A stretch of DNA of 38,602 nucleotides, taken from NCBI GenBank assembly GCA_021151805.1, contig JAGKWN010000032.1:1-38602 (forward strand), in the 5' to 3' direction. The stretch comes from Cytophagaceae bacterium (lineage in GTDB: Bacteria; Bacteroidota; Bacteroidia; Cytophagales; Cytophagaceae). A model generated the notes under the pieces. The model worked only from the letters and a program-made list of their open reading frames with translations. It did not search any database and had not been told where the DNA came from. Positions within the stretch are counted from its first letter, which is position 1; each line of letters begins with the position of its first letter. The position numbers were made by a program, and so were the translations under genes. Shown here piece after piece: positions 26,435 through 34,531 of the stretch.

Positions 26435-26455
26435 CCCACGATTAAAAATCGTGGG
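26435..26455. repeat. REP-like hairpin, CCCACG family
   Basis: Perfect 8-bp arms CCCACGAT and ATCGTGGG with a 5-base loop. The core CCCACG...CGTGGG is shared with the 44-bp palindrome at 34532-34575, so these are two members of a dispersed palindrome family. Confidence 0.6.
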
Positions 26456-26490
26456 TTAAACAAATACGAACTTTTTGTTCCAGATTCGCC

Positions 26491-26558
26491 GTGGTTGTTT
26501 TGTTGTTCATTGCACCAGCGAATTGTAATGAACAAGAGTCCCGGGCGTCACCAACCAC
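26491..26558. other. Nested hairpin just past the saccharopine reductase-like gene
   Basis: GTGGTTG (26491-26497) can pair with CAACCAC (26552-26558), enclosing the perfect 9-bp arms TTGTTCATT (26503-26511) and AATGAACAA (26527-26535). It lies 8 bases beyond the stop at 26566 on the - strand. It may act in mRNA 3'-end formation; no T-run follows. Confidence 0.4.
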
Positions 26559-26565
26559 CGCTTGA

Positions 26566-27882
26566 CTAAATAACATGGCTCTCCTTAAATACAATACCAA
26601 ACGTTTTCAGTTTTTCCAGCATCGGTTTGTAAAATTCTTCTGTAATTGGGATCTGCACACCTCGGGAATGAATGCTGCCCTGTAAAAACAAATCAACGGC
26701 AATAGCAAGCGGTAAACCAACAGTCTTAGCCATGGCTGTGCGTTCCGCATCGTCGCCGTCAACAAGCAAACTGCTTTGTATGGTATGTTCTTTACCAATT
26801 AATAAATAACCCAACCGGTGAATCATCACAATACGATCTCTATCTCTTACTTGCAGTTTCCATTTTTTTTCAATGATGGTTTGCAGGATCTGAGCGGGCG
26901 TTGCAGCAGCCGAAGTGATCGGTTCATCATCCAGCAAGCCTAATGCACGGAAATATGGAAGTGCATCCGCACCAAATATTTTCTGAAGTTTTTGTTCAAT
27001 ATCACATTCTGCTACTGGTATAAAATTTGCCAAAAAAGATCTGGCTGTACGTGCGGCATTTTCCTGAAGTATTGTACTATCATCTGTCATGCCTAATTGT
27101 ACCAGGTAATTCCATCCTTGGCAATAGCCCGGATAACGAAGGGTTCCGCGGATAAATGTTTTAGCCTGTTCTAATTCATACAAGGATTGATAACTCAATG
27201 AATCACGATTCGGGTAGCCTTCATACACATCTGTTGCAGAAATCTTCCATGCAGAAGGCTGTGTAAATAACTCTTTATACGGAAGGTATTTGATTGCTCC
27301 CCGCTCTTTATACTGCGCAGGTGTTCCTTGTCCGGCCAGCACCACATTACGGGGGTTCCAGGATACTTTGTAGTTCCACGGCGGATTGATCGAATCGGGA
27401 TGCACCAGTCCACCGGTAAAGGATTCAAACGAAGTAATCTCTGCTCCCTGCCCTTTTAAGGAATGAATAAGCGCAAGTGCCGACATGTGATCAATGCCGG
27501 GATCAAGCCCGCATTCCATCATGAACAACAAACCTTTCTTTTGTGCTTCCGCATGCATCGCTTTTATCTCAGCGCTTACATAGGATGCCGTAAAAAAATG
27601 CTTTCCTTTTTGCAGGCATAATTCAGCTATAGCAGCATGAAAAGCAGGCGGCAGCATAGAGATTACCAGATCCGCATTTGAAACATATGCATCAATGGAA
27701 ATTTTATCTACCTGCGATTGAATAAATTCTATATGAGGAAACTCTACCTTTCTTTTTTCAATCAGCTCCTGCTGAACATCGATCGCACATACATGAAGCT
27801 TTTGTGCTAATGACAGATGGTTCAGGTACTCTAAAAGAAAATAGGTTGACCGGCCAATGCCTAGTATAAGGATTTGTTGCAT
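26566..27882 (-). CDS. Saccharopine dehydrogenase (reductase)-family protein
   Basis: A 438-residue NAD(P)-dependent enzyme. The N-terminal Rossmann motif is ILGIGRSTYFLLEYL (5-19), in which the last glycine of G-x-G-x-x-G is replaced by threonine, a variant I associate with this subgroup. ADLVISMLPPAFH (71-83) and GKHFFTASYVS (92-102) follow, then the family's central ECGLDPGIDHM (123-133). The length fits the reductase half of lysine-alpha-ketoglutarate reductase/saccharopine dehydrogenase, so a role in lysine metabolism through saccharopine is possible; no separate LKR gene is seen. Homologues may serve other amino-acid or polyamine pathways. Box TACCTTTA is 4 bases before the ATG. Confidence 0.82.
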   Translation of the reverse strand: MQQILILGIGRSTYFLLEYLNHLSLAQKLHVCAIDVQQELIEKRKVEFPHIEFIQSQVDKISIDAYVSNADLVISMLPPAFHAAIAELCLQKGKHFFTASYVSAEIKAMHAEAQKKGLLFMMECGLDPGIDHMSALALIHSLKGQGAEITSFESFTGGLVHPDSINPPWNYKVSWNPRNVVLAGQGTPAQYKERGAIKYLPYKELFTQPSAWKISATDVYEGYPNRDSLSYQSLYELEQAKTFIRGTLRYPGYCQGWNYLVQLGMTDDSTILQENAARTARSFLANFIPVAECDIEQKLQKIFGADALPYFRALGLLDDEPITSAAATPAQILQTIIEKKWKLQVRDRDRIVMIHRLGYLLIGKEHTIQSSLLVDGDDAERTAMAKTVGLPLAIAVDLFLQGSIHSRGVQIPITEEFYKPMLEKLKTFGIVFKESHVI

Positions 27883-27886
27883 GGTT

Positions 27887-27894
27887 TAAAGGTA
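27887..27894 (-). promoter_or_regulatory. Candidate -7 box TACCTTTA, 4 bases from ATG
   Basis: TACCTTTA-AACC-ATG before the saccharopine reductase-like gene; one mismatch to TAnnTTTG. Upstream, GGTTTTAAG and GGTTTTAGG words recur with rough 7-base phasing but too weakly to call an array. Confidence 0.4.
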
Positions 27895-28051
27895 ACAGGT
27901 TTTAAGTAGTACGGTTTTAGGTTTAGGAAGTTATTTACAAATGATTTTTTGATTCAATGTTTTATAGCTCCTTTTATTGATTATCCGTTATCAATACGCA
28001 AAATATAATTATAAAAACTTTCTCTATAATTATACCACCTGTCAGAATCTT

Positions 28052-28069
28052 CTTTAACATATGTTAAAG
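28052..28069. promoter_or_regulatory. Perfect 18-bp palindrome upstream of the secreted-protein cluster
   Basis: CTTTAACATATGTTAAAG is self-complementary over its whole length and lies 56 bases before the ATG at 28125. Such an AT-rich dyad is typical of a dimeric regulator's operator. No T-run follows, so a terminator is unlikely. Confidence 0.45.
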
Positions 28070-28124
28070 GCGGAATATTTTTTAAATATCTATCATTGCC
28101 GATCAAAACCAAATTTATTTCCCC

Positions 28125-28901
28125 ATGAAAAAATCTTTCAAATTACTGATCACAATTATCTGTGTTGTTTGCACCTCATCTGCTTACGCACAATGGACAA
28201 CCAGTGGCTCAAATGTGAGTTTAACAACAACAACTAATAATGTCATTGTTGGACCTGTGCCAGCAACTCCTGCCAATTTGCATGTTAATAGCGCAAACAC
28301 AACAACAAAGCTTACTGTCGAAAACACAAGCGGCGGCTCTAATACCTATACCGGGATTCAATTTAAAGGTACTTCATCTTATGATGTATATTCAAATGTT
28401 GTTTATCAAAATTGTGGATCTGCTTTCCACATATCGCCAACTGCCGGCGGACAAGGTATCCACTTAGGCGGCGGCATGATTTACTTTTCTTCAAATCCTA
28501 CTTTTTATTGTACCACATCTGGCCCTACTTATTCTAAGTATTATTTCGACGGTGCTACATCCATTGGTACAACAAAATCAGCGAATGGGTACAAACTTTC
28601 TGTAGGAGGTTCAATCATGTGTGAAGAACTTGTCGTAAAACTTCAAGCCAATTGGCCGGATTTTGTTTTCTCTCCTCAATACAAACTCAGACCGCTGAGT
28701 GAAGTAAAAACTTTCATTGCTGAAAACAAGCATTTGCCGGATGTACCCGCAGCTTGTGAAGTGGAAAAGAATGGTGTTGCTACCGGTGAAATGTTAACAA
28801 TACAAATGAAAAAAATTGAAGAGTTGACGTTGTATCTGATCCAGATGCAGGAAGAAAATGAAGCACTGAAAAAACGTATCGAAGCGCTGGAAGTAAAATA
28901 A
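28125..28901 (+). CDS. Secreted protein with tail-fibre-like C-terminal module (paralogue 1)
   Basis: A 258-residue exported protein: signal peptide 1-23 (ending AYAQ), then a Thr/Ser/Gly-rich central part (24-160) with beta-strand character, then a conserved C-terminal module (163-258) with KLQANWPDFVFSPQYKLRPL, LSEVKTFIAENKHLPDVPAA and a terminal coiled coil (about 225-258). This module recurs at the C-terminus of many Bacteroidetes secreted or tail-fibre-like proteins and resembles the intramolecular chaperone/trimerisation ends of phage tail fibres. Seventy-one of 79 residues in its core are identical to the next gene's product, while the centres differ. Its function, perhaps a surface fibre or adhesin, is inferred. 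First of three codirectional genes. Confidence 0.7.
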   Translation: MKKSFKLLITIICVVCTSSAYAQWTTSGSNVSLTTTTNNVIVGPVPATPANLHVNSANTTTKLTVENTSGGSNTYTGIQFKGTSSYDVYSNVVYQNCGSAFHISPTAGGQGIHLGGGMIYFSSNPTFYCTTSGPTYSKYYFDGATSIGTTKSANGYKLSVGGSIMCEELVVKLQANWPDFVFSPQYKLRPLSEVKTFIAENKHLPDVPAACEVEKNGVATGEMLTIQMKKIEELTLYLIQMQEENEALKKRIEALEVK

Positions 28902-28929
28902 ATTAAAACTATCCTAAATAAATATACTC

Positions 28930-29688
28930 ATGAAAAAATCTTTGCGATTACTAATTACACTTCTCTGCATTGCTGCCTCTAATTCTTTGCATGCACAATG
29001 GGTTACTGATGCAAGTGGTAATGTCTCTATTGACAGAGTAGGTACTACATCTACAACTAGTGTAACCATAAACAATACAACAGCTGGACTCTATAAAAGT
29101 TCAATCTTAAAAATAGGTGATTATGAAATCAAACAAAGTTGGAGTGGTAACTATTGCGGCACGGGTAATTTTATGATACGCAATGCATTAAATCCATCAA
29201 CAACTCCAACGTTTGTCATGTACAATAATAGAATTGGTTTTTCTTTCCAAAACAATTTATTGTGCCAATCCGGAGTATTAAGCTCCCCTGCCAAATATTT
29301 CTTTGACACATTAACAGCAATGAACAGATTATTTATTGGAAATCTTGTAATAAATAATCCTGCCCTAAATCCAAAGTACAGATTATATGTTGCAGGTTCA
29401 ATGATCTGTGAAGAGTTAGTGATTAAACTTCAAGCGAACTGGGCAGATTATGTTTTTTCTCCTTCGTACAAACTAAGACCGCTGAGTGAAGTAAAAACCT
29501 TCATTGCTGAAAACAATCATTTACCGGATGTACCAGCTGCTTGTGAAGTAGAAGAGAATGGTGTTGCCACCGGTGAAATGTTAACTATACAAATGAAAAA
29601 AATTGAAGAACTGACATTGTATCTGATCCAGATGGAAGAAAGGATTAAAGAGTTGGAGAAACAAAATGAAGCATTGAAAACTAAATAA
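28930..29688 (+). CDS. Secreted protein with tail-fibre-like C-terminal module (paralogue 2)
   Basis: A 252-residue paralogue of the preceding gene product. The signal peptide (1-23, ending LHAQ) and the C-terminal module (157-252) closely match it; the middle (about 25-150) is different in sequence. A coiled coil rich in Glu, Lys and Leu ends the protein (about 220-252). The module is probably an assembly or trimerisation unit and the variable centre the exposed part. It starts 28 bases after the previous stop and is followed 2 bases later by a T9SS cargo gene, so the three are probably one operon. Neither paralogue has a T9SS sorting domain. Confidence 0.7.
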   Translation: MKKSLRLLITLLCIAASNSLHAQWVTDASGNVSIDRVGTTSTTSVTINNTTAGLYKSSILKIGDYEIKQSWSGNYCGTGNFMIRNALNPSTTPTFVMYNNRIGFSFQNNLLCQSGVLSSPAKYFFDTLTAMNRLFIGNLVINNPALNPKYRLYVAGSMICEELVIKLQANWADYVFSPSYKLRPLSEVKTFIAENNHLPDVPAACEVEENGVATGEMLTIQMKKIEELTLYLIQMEERIKELEKQNEALKTK

Positions 29689-29690
29689 CT

Positions 29691-31181
29691 ATGAAAAAAA
29701 TTAATTTATTATTTCTGATTTTGTTATTAGGAATTAATCATTCAATTGCCCAGCAATCTGGTCCGAACTTAATTATAGATGGTAATTTTGAATCAATGGC
29801 ATCTTACCCATCTTACTGCTCTAATTATGTTGATTTCGGTGAATCAATAAGTGGAGTCCGAGACGTATTTTACAATGGCTGTCTGGCATCTTACGGATGG
29901 CAAAGTAGTGTCGGGACAGCTGATATAGCACTTGATACCTGCCATTATGGAGATCCAAACAGCATTGCAATACACCCTCCCTGCCTCAACCATTTTGCAA
30001 CAATTGGAGCATCTACTTTATACCACCAACGGGAAGGAATTTTCTTTGATAATAACCTCTCGTTGACATCTGAATATATATATACACTATCCTTTAGAAC
30101 ACGAACAGATTGGGGTAACTCATCCTACGATGCAACAATAAAATTAGCCAACAATCTTGTGAATTCTAATTCGGAATGGAACTTACAGAATGTTCCGAGT
30201 CAAACCATTTATACCAGCAATATTATAACAATCGGTGAGTGGAAATATGTAACTTTTGATTTTGTTCCGAATGACACTTATCACCAACTCTATTTTTACC
30301 TTAACAGTGATGGATGGTGGGGTGTTGATGACATTTATTTATCAGTTAAAGGTCCATATACAGAACCTGGGAATACCGGCCCTTGTTGTGGAACGCCGGT
30401 TACTTATTCAAATACAACCTTACCATTAAGTATTACAGATAAAGAATCAATTACTAGTGGCAATAATGTAACTGCTGCAATCTCCGGAAACACACTTTTA
30501 ACGGCTGGTGTCTATATAAGATTTTCTGAAGGAACAACACTAACTGCCACTGCAAATAATTCTATCAGGGCGTATATAATAACCTGCAAACCTAAACCTT
30601 TTGTAAATGATACTTATGGAGCAGGATCAAATCTCTCAGTAGTTGACACAGACTGCAATAATAGCGGATATTATTTCATAGGCGGAAGTACTTTACAAAA
30701 AGGTGTAGATTACAAATGGACTTCTGTACCACCCACTGCTGTTAATTATTTAACCAATCAATCATCATTAAAAACCGCTGTACATGAACATCTCGCTAAC
30801 AATACGAGCGTTGTTTATACATTAACAGCTTCAAATTCCTGTGGAAGTAATTCAAGCAGTATGTCTTTTAATTATACTCAGAATTGTTCAAGTCAGAATT
30901 CAAGAATCGCTAATGAAGATAATGATTTGACCAATGAAAATTATTCAAATGAAATTATTTATTATCCTAACCCATCTCCAGGTTCAATAATTATAAAAGT
31001 ACCTGAAGAGCTACTGGGAGCATCTTATATAATTACAGATTTAAATGGTAAGCTTATTTTTCAATCATCAGCATCTAAAAATGAGAATGAAATTGATTTA
31101 ACAAGTCAACCAGCAGGTATTTATTTCATAGCTTTCCAGAACAAAGGAAAACTAATCAGAAATAAGATTATTATTTTATAA
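29691..31181 (+). CDS. T9SS-secreted surface protein with jelly-roll-like domain
   Basis: A 496-residue protein with signal peptide (1-20, ending SIAQ), an N-terminal domain beginning NLIIDGNFE (about 25-220) typical of carbohydrate-binding-like jelly rolls (GWWGVDDIYLS closes it), a middle region rich in Thr/Asn/Ser with cysteine pairs (CCGTP, TDCNNSG), an Ig/PKD-like segment (about 335-395), and a type A T9SS C-terminal sorting domain (424-496) containing YYPNPSPG, YIITDLNGKLI and PAGIYFI. It should cross the outer membrane by the type IX system and be attached to the surface or released. Ligand unknown. It ends the operon begun at 28125, closed by a stem-loop at 31193-31233. Confidence 0.8.
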   Translation: MKKINLLFLILLLGINHSIAQQSGPNLIIDGNFESMASYPSYCSNYVDFGESISGVRDVFYNGCLASYGWQSSVGTADIALDTCHYGDPNSIAIHPPCLNHFATIGASTLYHQREGIFFDNNLSLTSEYIYTLSFRTRTDWGNSSYDATIKLANNLVNSNSEWNLQNVPSQTIYTSNIITIGEWKYVTFDFVPNDTYHQLYFYLNSDGWWGVDDIYLSVKGPYTEPGNTGPCCGTPVTYSNTTLPLSITDKESITSGNNVTAAISGNTLLTAGVYIRFSEGTTLTATANNSIRAYIITCKPKPFVNDTYGAGSNLSVVDTDCNNSGYYFIGGSTLQKGVDYKWTSVPPTAVNYLTNQSSLKTAVHEHLANNTSVVYTLTASNSCGSNSSSMSFNYTQNCSSQNSRIANEDNDLTNENYSNEIIYYPNPSPGSIIIKVPEELLGASYIITDLNGKLIFQSSASKNENEIDLTSQPAGIYFIAFQNKGKLIRNKIIIL

Positions 31182-31192
31182 CCAACTTTATT

Positions 31193-31233
31193 GAAGCAGG
31201 TTAACAACTTAAAATTAGTTATTAACCTGCTTC
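31193..31233 (+). terminator. Stem-loop terminator of the 28125-31181 cluster
   Basis: Perfect 12-bp arms GAAGCAGGTTAA (31193-31204) and TTAACCTGCTTC (31222-31233) with a 17-base loop, 12 bases past the stop. Only a weak T-rich tract follows. Confidence 0.65.
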
Positions 31234-31570
31234 TTATATCAAAAGAATATTAATCACAGGTATATTATTTAAATGCTTTGATCATTCCCCGCAGAATCGT
31301 GTGATCGTAGATATACAATAACCATTTTTGTCACGAATCGAATCCATGCATTTTCATCAATTAGAAAAGCCCGCAGCAGCGGAGCCATAACGACTAACAG
31401 TTATTTGATGAATTTAATCCATTCGGGCGTTAGGTTGATTGAATTATGTTATGTTTAACCGTATCATAATCAAATATTAAAAAATCATCCCTTGTATAAC
31501 AAAAAATCCTCCTTGTCCTTAAACCTATAAATCCTGTTCGCCGCGGCGAACAGACAAAAGGTAGACAACA
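31234..31570. repeat. Gene-free stretch with a 20-bp palindrome and paired arms
   Basis: At 31534-31553, CTGTTCGCCGCGGCGAACAG is perfectly self-complementary and GC-rich in AT-rich surroundings. Near 31353-31412, TTCATCAA and TTGATGAA form 8-bp inverted arms around a GC-rich core with GCCCGCAGCAGCGG. No gene is evident. These look like dispersed intergenic palindromes. Confidence 0.5.
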
Positions 31571-31572
31571 AA

Positions 31573-31600
31573 AAAACCCTGACCAGATGGCCAGGGTTTT
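31573..31600 (-). terminator. Intrinsic terminator of the abundant T9SS cargo gene
   Basis: Arms AAAACCCTG and CAGGGTTTT, extended by a CC/GG pair past one mismatch, enclose a short loop. A T-run follows on the - strand. It lies 24 bases past the stop at 31624. Confidence 0.85.
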
Positions 31601-31623
31601 CTAATATTATAGAAAGTGGTTAA

Positions 31624-32604
31624 TTACTTAACTACTACTAATTCAGATTTTGCAGGAGTACCATCTACTACATAAGTAACCGTGTAGATACCGTTTGCTA
31701 AACCAGCAGTTTCGAAAGAAGCTGAACCGTTTTCAACAGATTTAGTAGCAATTTGCTTGCCCATCATGTCAGAAAGGATTACAGTTGTAGCTGCAGCGTT
31801 GTTCAAGTTTACTTCAGCAGTGAAACCAGCTGTTGCAGGGTTAGGATATACTTTTGTAGATGCAATGTTTGCAGCTGCAGATTTAGCACCAAGACCAACT
31901 ACTGGAGTAGTACCAAATTTAACATCATCAAGAGTAATTGTACCATTATAAGCAGTTGCACCTGGGCTAACAAAGAAATCTACTTCAACTACATTTGTAA
32001 AGTCAAATGAAGAACCGAACTCAAATCCAGTACAAGCAGGAGTAGCATTTGAAGGGTTACCTGCTTCATAGCAACGAACACCTTTAGCACCTGTAAAGTT
32101 AAAGTTAGCAGTCTGGAATGTTTGGCTCGCAGTTACGGTGAATTGTGCAGCATCAGTATACCAATCTGAAGAAGTACCTGAAGAACGAACTTCAATTTCT
32201 AAACCAGCAGCATCTTTAAGTTTTACTTTAATTAAAGGAGAGCCAGTTGAAGCCTTATATTTGAATGTTAAAACCGGGTTAGCAGTAACATTAATACCGA
32301 ATTTATTTCCATTTGGATCTGCACCGTTATCATCGCCAAAACCAAAGCCAAATGGAGCATATTTCTCAGCATCTGTAGAAGCATCAGTTGTATTTTTTGT
32401 TACAGCCACAGCTAAAACACCACTGCTTGCAACGTTTCTGCTTAATGTATAAGTTGCATCAGTTGCAGGCCACCAGAAGATACCACCGTCAGCAGTACCA
32501 TATTCAGCACCGTTAAAATCGTCATAAGCACCTACTCCTACAACTTGTGCATTTGCAGTCATTACCGCTGCAAGCATTGATAAAGAAAGTAAAACTTTTT
32601 TCAT
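31624..32604 (-). CDS. T9SS-secreted protein with carbohydrate-binding-like domain
   Basis: A 326-residue protein: signal peptide (1-19, ending ANAQ), a beta-rich domain of about 210 residues with features of CBM-type jelly rolls (VLTFKYKASTGSPLIKVKL, then GTITLDDVKFG), and a type A T9SS sorting domain (252-326: VYPNPATAGF, VILSDMMGKQI, LANGIYTVTY). It is exported to the cell surface by the type IX system. Alanine- and threonine-rich composition, a perfect TATATTTG -7 box and an A-rich leader suggest high expression. Ligand is not evident; polysaccharide binding is an inference. It sits directly downstream of porT, which encodes a protein of its own secretion route, but has its own promoter and terminator. 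Confidence 0.8.
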   Translation of the reverse strand: MKKVLLSLSMLAAVMTANAQVVGVGAYDDFNGAEYGTADGGIFWWPATDATYTLSRNVASSGVLAVAVTKNTTDASTDAEKYAPFGFGFGDDNGADPNGNKFGINVTANPVLTFKYKASTGSPLIKVKLKDAAGLEIEVRSSGTSSDWYTDAAQFTVTASQTFQTANFNFTGAKGVRCYEAGNPSNATPACTGFEFGSSFDFTNVVEVDFFVSPGATAYNGTITLDDVKFGTTPVVGLGAKSAAANIASTKVYPNPATAGFTAEVNLNNAAATTVILSDMMGKQIATKSVENGSASFETAGLANGIYTVTYVVDGTPAKSELVVVK

Positions 32605-32647
32605 ACTAGTTTGATTTATTTTAGTTTAATTAATTGTTATCGTATAC

Positions 32648-32655
32648 CAAATATA
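32648..32655 (-). promoter_or_regulatory. Candidate -7 box TATATTTG for the T9SS cargo gene
   Basis: Exact match to TAnnTTTG, 43 bases upstream of the ATG. The leader is very AT-rich and free of strong structure, as in well-expressed Bacteroidetes genes. No -33 TTG at normal spacing. Confidence 0.55.
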
Positions 32656-32702
32656 TATACTTTTCTGTTTTTAATCCACTTTTCTATCAATAATATTCCA
32701 CA

Positions 32703-33389
32703 TTATTCAAAATTGATATAAAGGGAGATCGTATTGGAAGAAAGACGGCTTAAACTGTTGCTATATACATTGGGGTCATTGCTTAATAAATTCAGCAATC
32801 CATGAGAAAAACGAATTTCGGGTGAAAATTTGAACAACTGGAAATAGAAATCAGCGCCTACCCCAAGGTCCAGACAGAAATCAAACCCGTTGGTGCGCAG
32901 GTCAGTAATCTTCCGCTGTTTCTTTTTGGCACCGGCTTCCAGGGCTGCTTTAAAACCACCGATCACATACATTCTGGAATTGTTCCGGCGCTGTGATTTG
33001 TATTTCAGCAATAAAGGAAACTCCATGAATGTCGATTCAATCGTTTGTGTTTCAGAAGAATGAAGGAAGTCATAGGTAATGCTGCGGCTGTAAAACCCAA
33101 CGGTTGGCAATAAACGCAGGTCAAAATGGTCGTGCAAACGCAGGTTCACGATAAAACCCAGCGAAAAGCCTGGTGTATATTTAGGAGTAGCACTAACCAA
33201 TGAATCTGAAAAGTAATTGGAAGAAACACGTTGTTTAAATCCAGAGGCATTCACACCCAAGGTAAAGCCATAATGCATGATCTTATCATCATAACTTGGC
33301 AGGTTGGTCCACCGCGGATCCTGCGCCTGTGCATGTGTGGCCAGACAAATAGATAAAAAAAGCAAACTAATGTATTTCATGAACTGCAT
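32703..33389 (-). CDS. porT: PorT/SprT-family outer-membrane T9SS protein
   Basis: A 228-residue outer-membrane beta-barrel protein required in P. gingivalis (PorT) and F. johnsoniae (SprT) for type IX secretion. It has a signal peptide (about 1-22, ending AQAQ), the PorT-typical start of the barrel, YDDKIMHYGFTLGVNASGF (33-51), and alternating strands to the C-terminal aromatic-rich end YINFE. The length fits the family. Two ATGs are possible (33389 and 33380); the second gives the neater signal peptide. It follows ubiE by 15 bases, a pairing I recall from other Bacteroidetes, so it should be co-transcribed with ubiE. Confidence 0.85.
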   Translation of the reverse strand: MQFMKYISLLFLSICLATHAQAQDPRWTNLPSYDDKIMHYGFTLGVNASGFKQRVSSNYFSDSLVSATPKYTPGFSLGFIVNLRLHDHFDLRLLPTVGFYSRSITYDFLHSSETQTIESTFMEFPLLLKYKSQRRNNSRMYVIGGFKAALEAGAKKKQRKITDLRTNGFDFCLDLGVGADFYFQLFKFSPEIRFSHGLLNLLSNDPNVYSNSLSRLSSNTISLYINFE

Positions 33390-33404
33390 TCTTATTCAAT
33401 ATTT

Positions 33405-34136
33405 TTATTTCTTCCCGACATAAGCGGTACATACGCCAAAGGTGAAAGGTTTATAATGTTCAATCCCAAAGCCCAGTTTCTCCAGAATAGAGCAAAACGC
33501 TTTACCATCCGGAAAAGCATTCACAGAATCAGGCAGATAGGTATATGCTGCGGTGTCTTTCGACACGAGTTTACCGATTACCGGAAGAATGTTTTTGAAG
33601 TAAAACTGATACACCTGCTTGAAAGGGGCTTTTTGAGGTTTGGAAAATTCCAGTACCATAATATTGCCTCCTGGTTTTAACACTCGGTATATCTCGCCCA
33701 AACCAATTTCCAGGTGTTCAAAATTACGCACACCAAATGAAACGACAACCGCATCAAAAGTATTGTCCGGGAAATTGATTTTTTCTGAATCGCCTCTCTG
33801 TAAGGTAATGATCTGATCTAATTTTTTAGCCCGGATCTTTTCCCTGCCGATCTGCAGCATTTCTTCCGCAATATCAATACCTATAATAGAAGCCGGCTTG
33901 AGCCTGCCAGCAGCTTCTATGGCCAGATCTGCCGTTCCGGTGGCTACATCCAGAATAACCTTGGGCTGGTTACTTTTCAGCAGGTTCAGGGATTTTTTTC
34001 TCCAGATCTTATCTATACCTAAACTCAATACTTTGTTCAGTAAATCGTATTTAGGTGAAATGTTGTTAAACATAAGCTCTACCTGCTCACGTTTACCACT
34101 CTGCATTTCCTGATAGGGCTTAACGGTTGTTGACAT
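33405..34136 (-). CDS. ubiE: Demethylmenaquinone methyltransferase (UbiE/MenG)
   Basis: SAM-dependent C-methyltransferase giving menaquinone in the last step of its synthesis. With ATG 34136 it has 243 residues. Motif I is LDVATGTAD (62-70), then GIDIAEEML (86-94), SFGVRNFEH and VLEFSKP, all typical of UbiE/MenG. The upstream in-frame GTG at 34142 is overlapped by the TACCTTTG promoter box, so the ATG is the start. Because this group uses menaquinone, a ubiquinone role is unlikely. First gene of ubiE-porT. The box lies only 5 bases before the ATG, predicting a leaderless mRNA. Confidence 0.93.
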   Translation of the reverse strand: MSTTVKPYQEMQSGKREQVELMFNNISPKYDLLNKVLSLGIDKIWRKKSLNLLKSNQPKVILDVATGTADLAIEAAGRLKPASIIGIDIAEEMLQIGREKIRAKKLDQIITLQRGDSEKINFPDNTFDAVVVSFGVRNFEHLEIGLGEIYRVLKPGGNIMVLEFSKPQKAPFKQVYQFYFKNILPVIGKLVSKDTAAYTYLPDSVNAFPDGKAFCSILEKLGFGIEHYKPFTFGVCTAYVGKK

Positions 34137-34141
34137 AGCCA

Positions 34142-34149
34142 CAAAGGTA
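34142..34149 (-). promoter_or_regulatory. Candidate -7 box TACCTTTG for ubiE-porT
   Basis: Exact match to TAnnTTTG, 5 bases from the ubiE ATG, overlapping an alternative GTG start and so deciding against it. Confidence 0.5.
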
Positions 34150-34244
34150 AGGAATTGCCTTTTAGTATTCTAAGGGGTGGTATAAAAATATGCGGTTATG
34201 CGGTTGGGCTGGTCGCATGTTAGATATCAGGTGAAGGAGCTATT

Positions 34245-34479
34245 GGCACAAGGAAAATCTTGCGCCAGCAGTGCAGTGGCTGGTCTGTGTGTCACAGACC
34301 AGGTTGAAAGGTGCTTTTGGTCTGTGTGCCAGGGACAAAGGGATTAGAATTATAGCACAAGGAAAACCTTGCGCCAGCGAGGGGCACATGGATAAATTGA
34401 AAGTAAAGAGAGATTATGTACAGGAAAATTTTGCGCTAGCAGGAATTAAATGCCTTGGTCTGTGTGCCACAGACCAAGG
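34245..34479. repeat. Mosaic of REP-like hairpins
   Basis: Three copies of a unit resembling GCACAAGGAAAACCTTGCGC lie at 34245-34269, 34355-34378 and 34418-34441; the second forms CAAGG-AAAA-CCTTG. Interspersed are GGTCTGTG hairpins: a 10-bp perfect stem at 34280-34302, a half copy at 34319-34336, and a 12-bp perfect stem at 34453-34479. All are in the ubiE-upstream gap 34150-34623, which has no credible gene; one open frame across it is an artefact of the repeats. Confidence 0.7.
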
Positions 34480-34531
34480 TGGTGCTAATCTGGCCGCCTC
34501 GACGGAGCCACAATTAAGGTTGAAAAGCACC

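Noticed and set aside
26335..26535. Open reading frame of 66 codons on the - strand
   Set aside because: It is read through the CCCACG hairpin and a nested hairpin; composition is unlike the neighbouring genes and no motif is seen. Best treated as repeat-derived.
31353..31412. Possible tRNA or small structured RNA gene
   Set aside because: The arms are short (8 bp), there is no tRNA-like D or T loop, and no promoter box is seen; kept only as a repeat-rich stretch.
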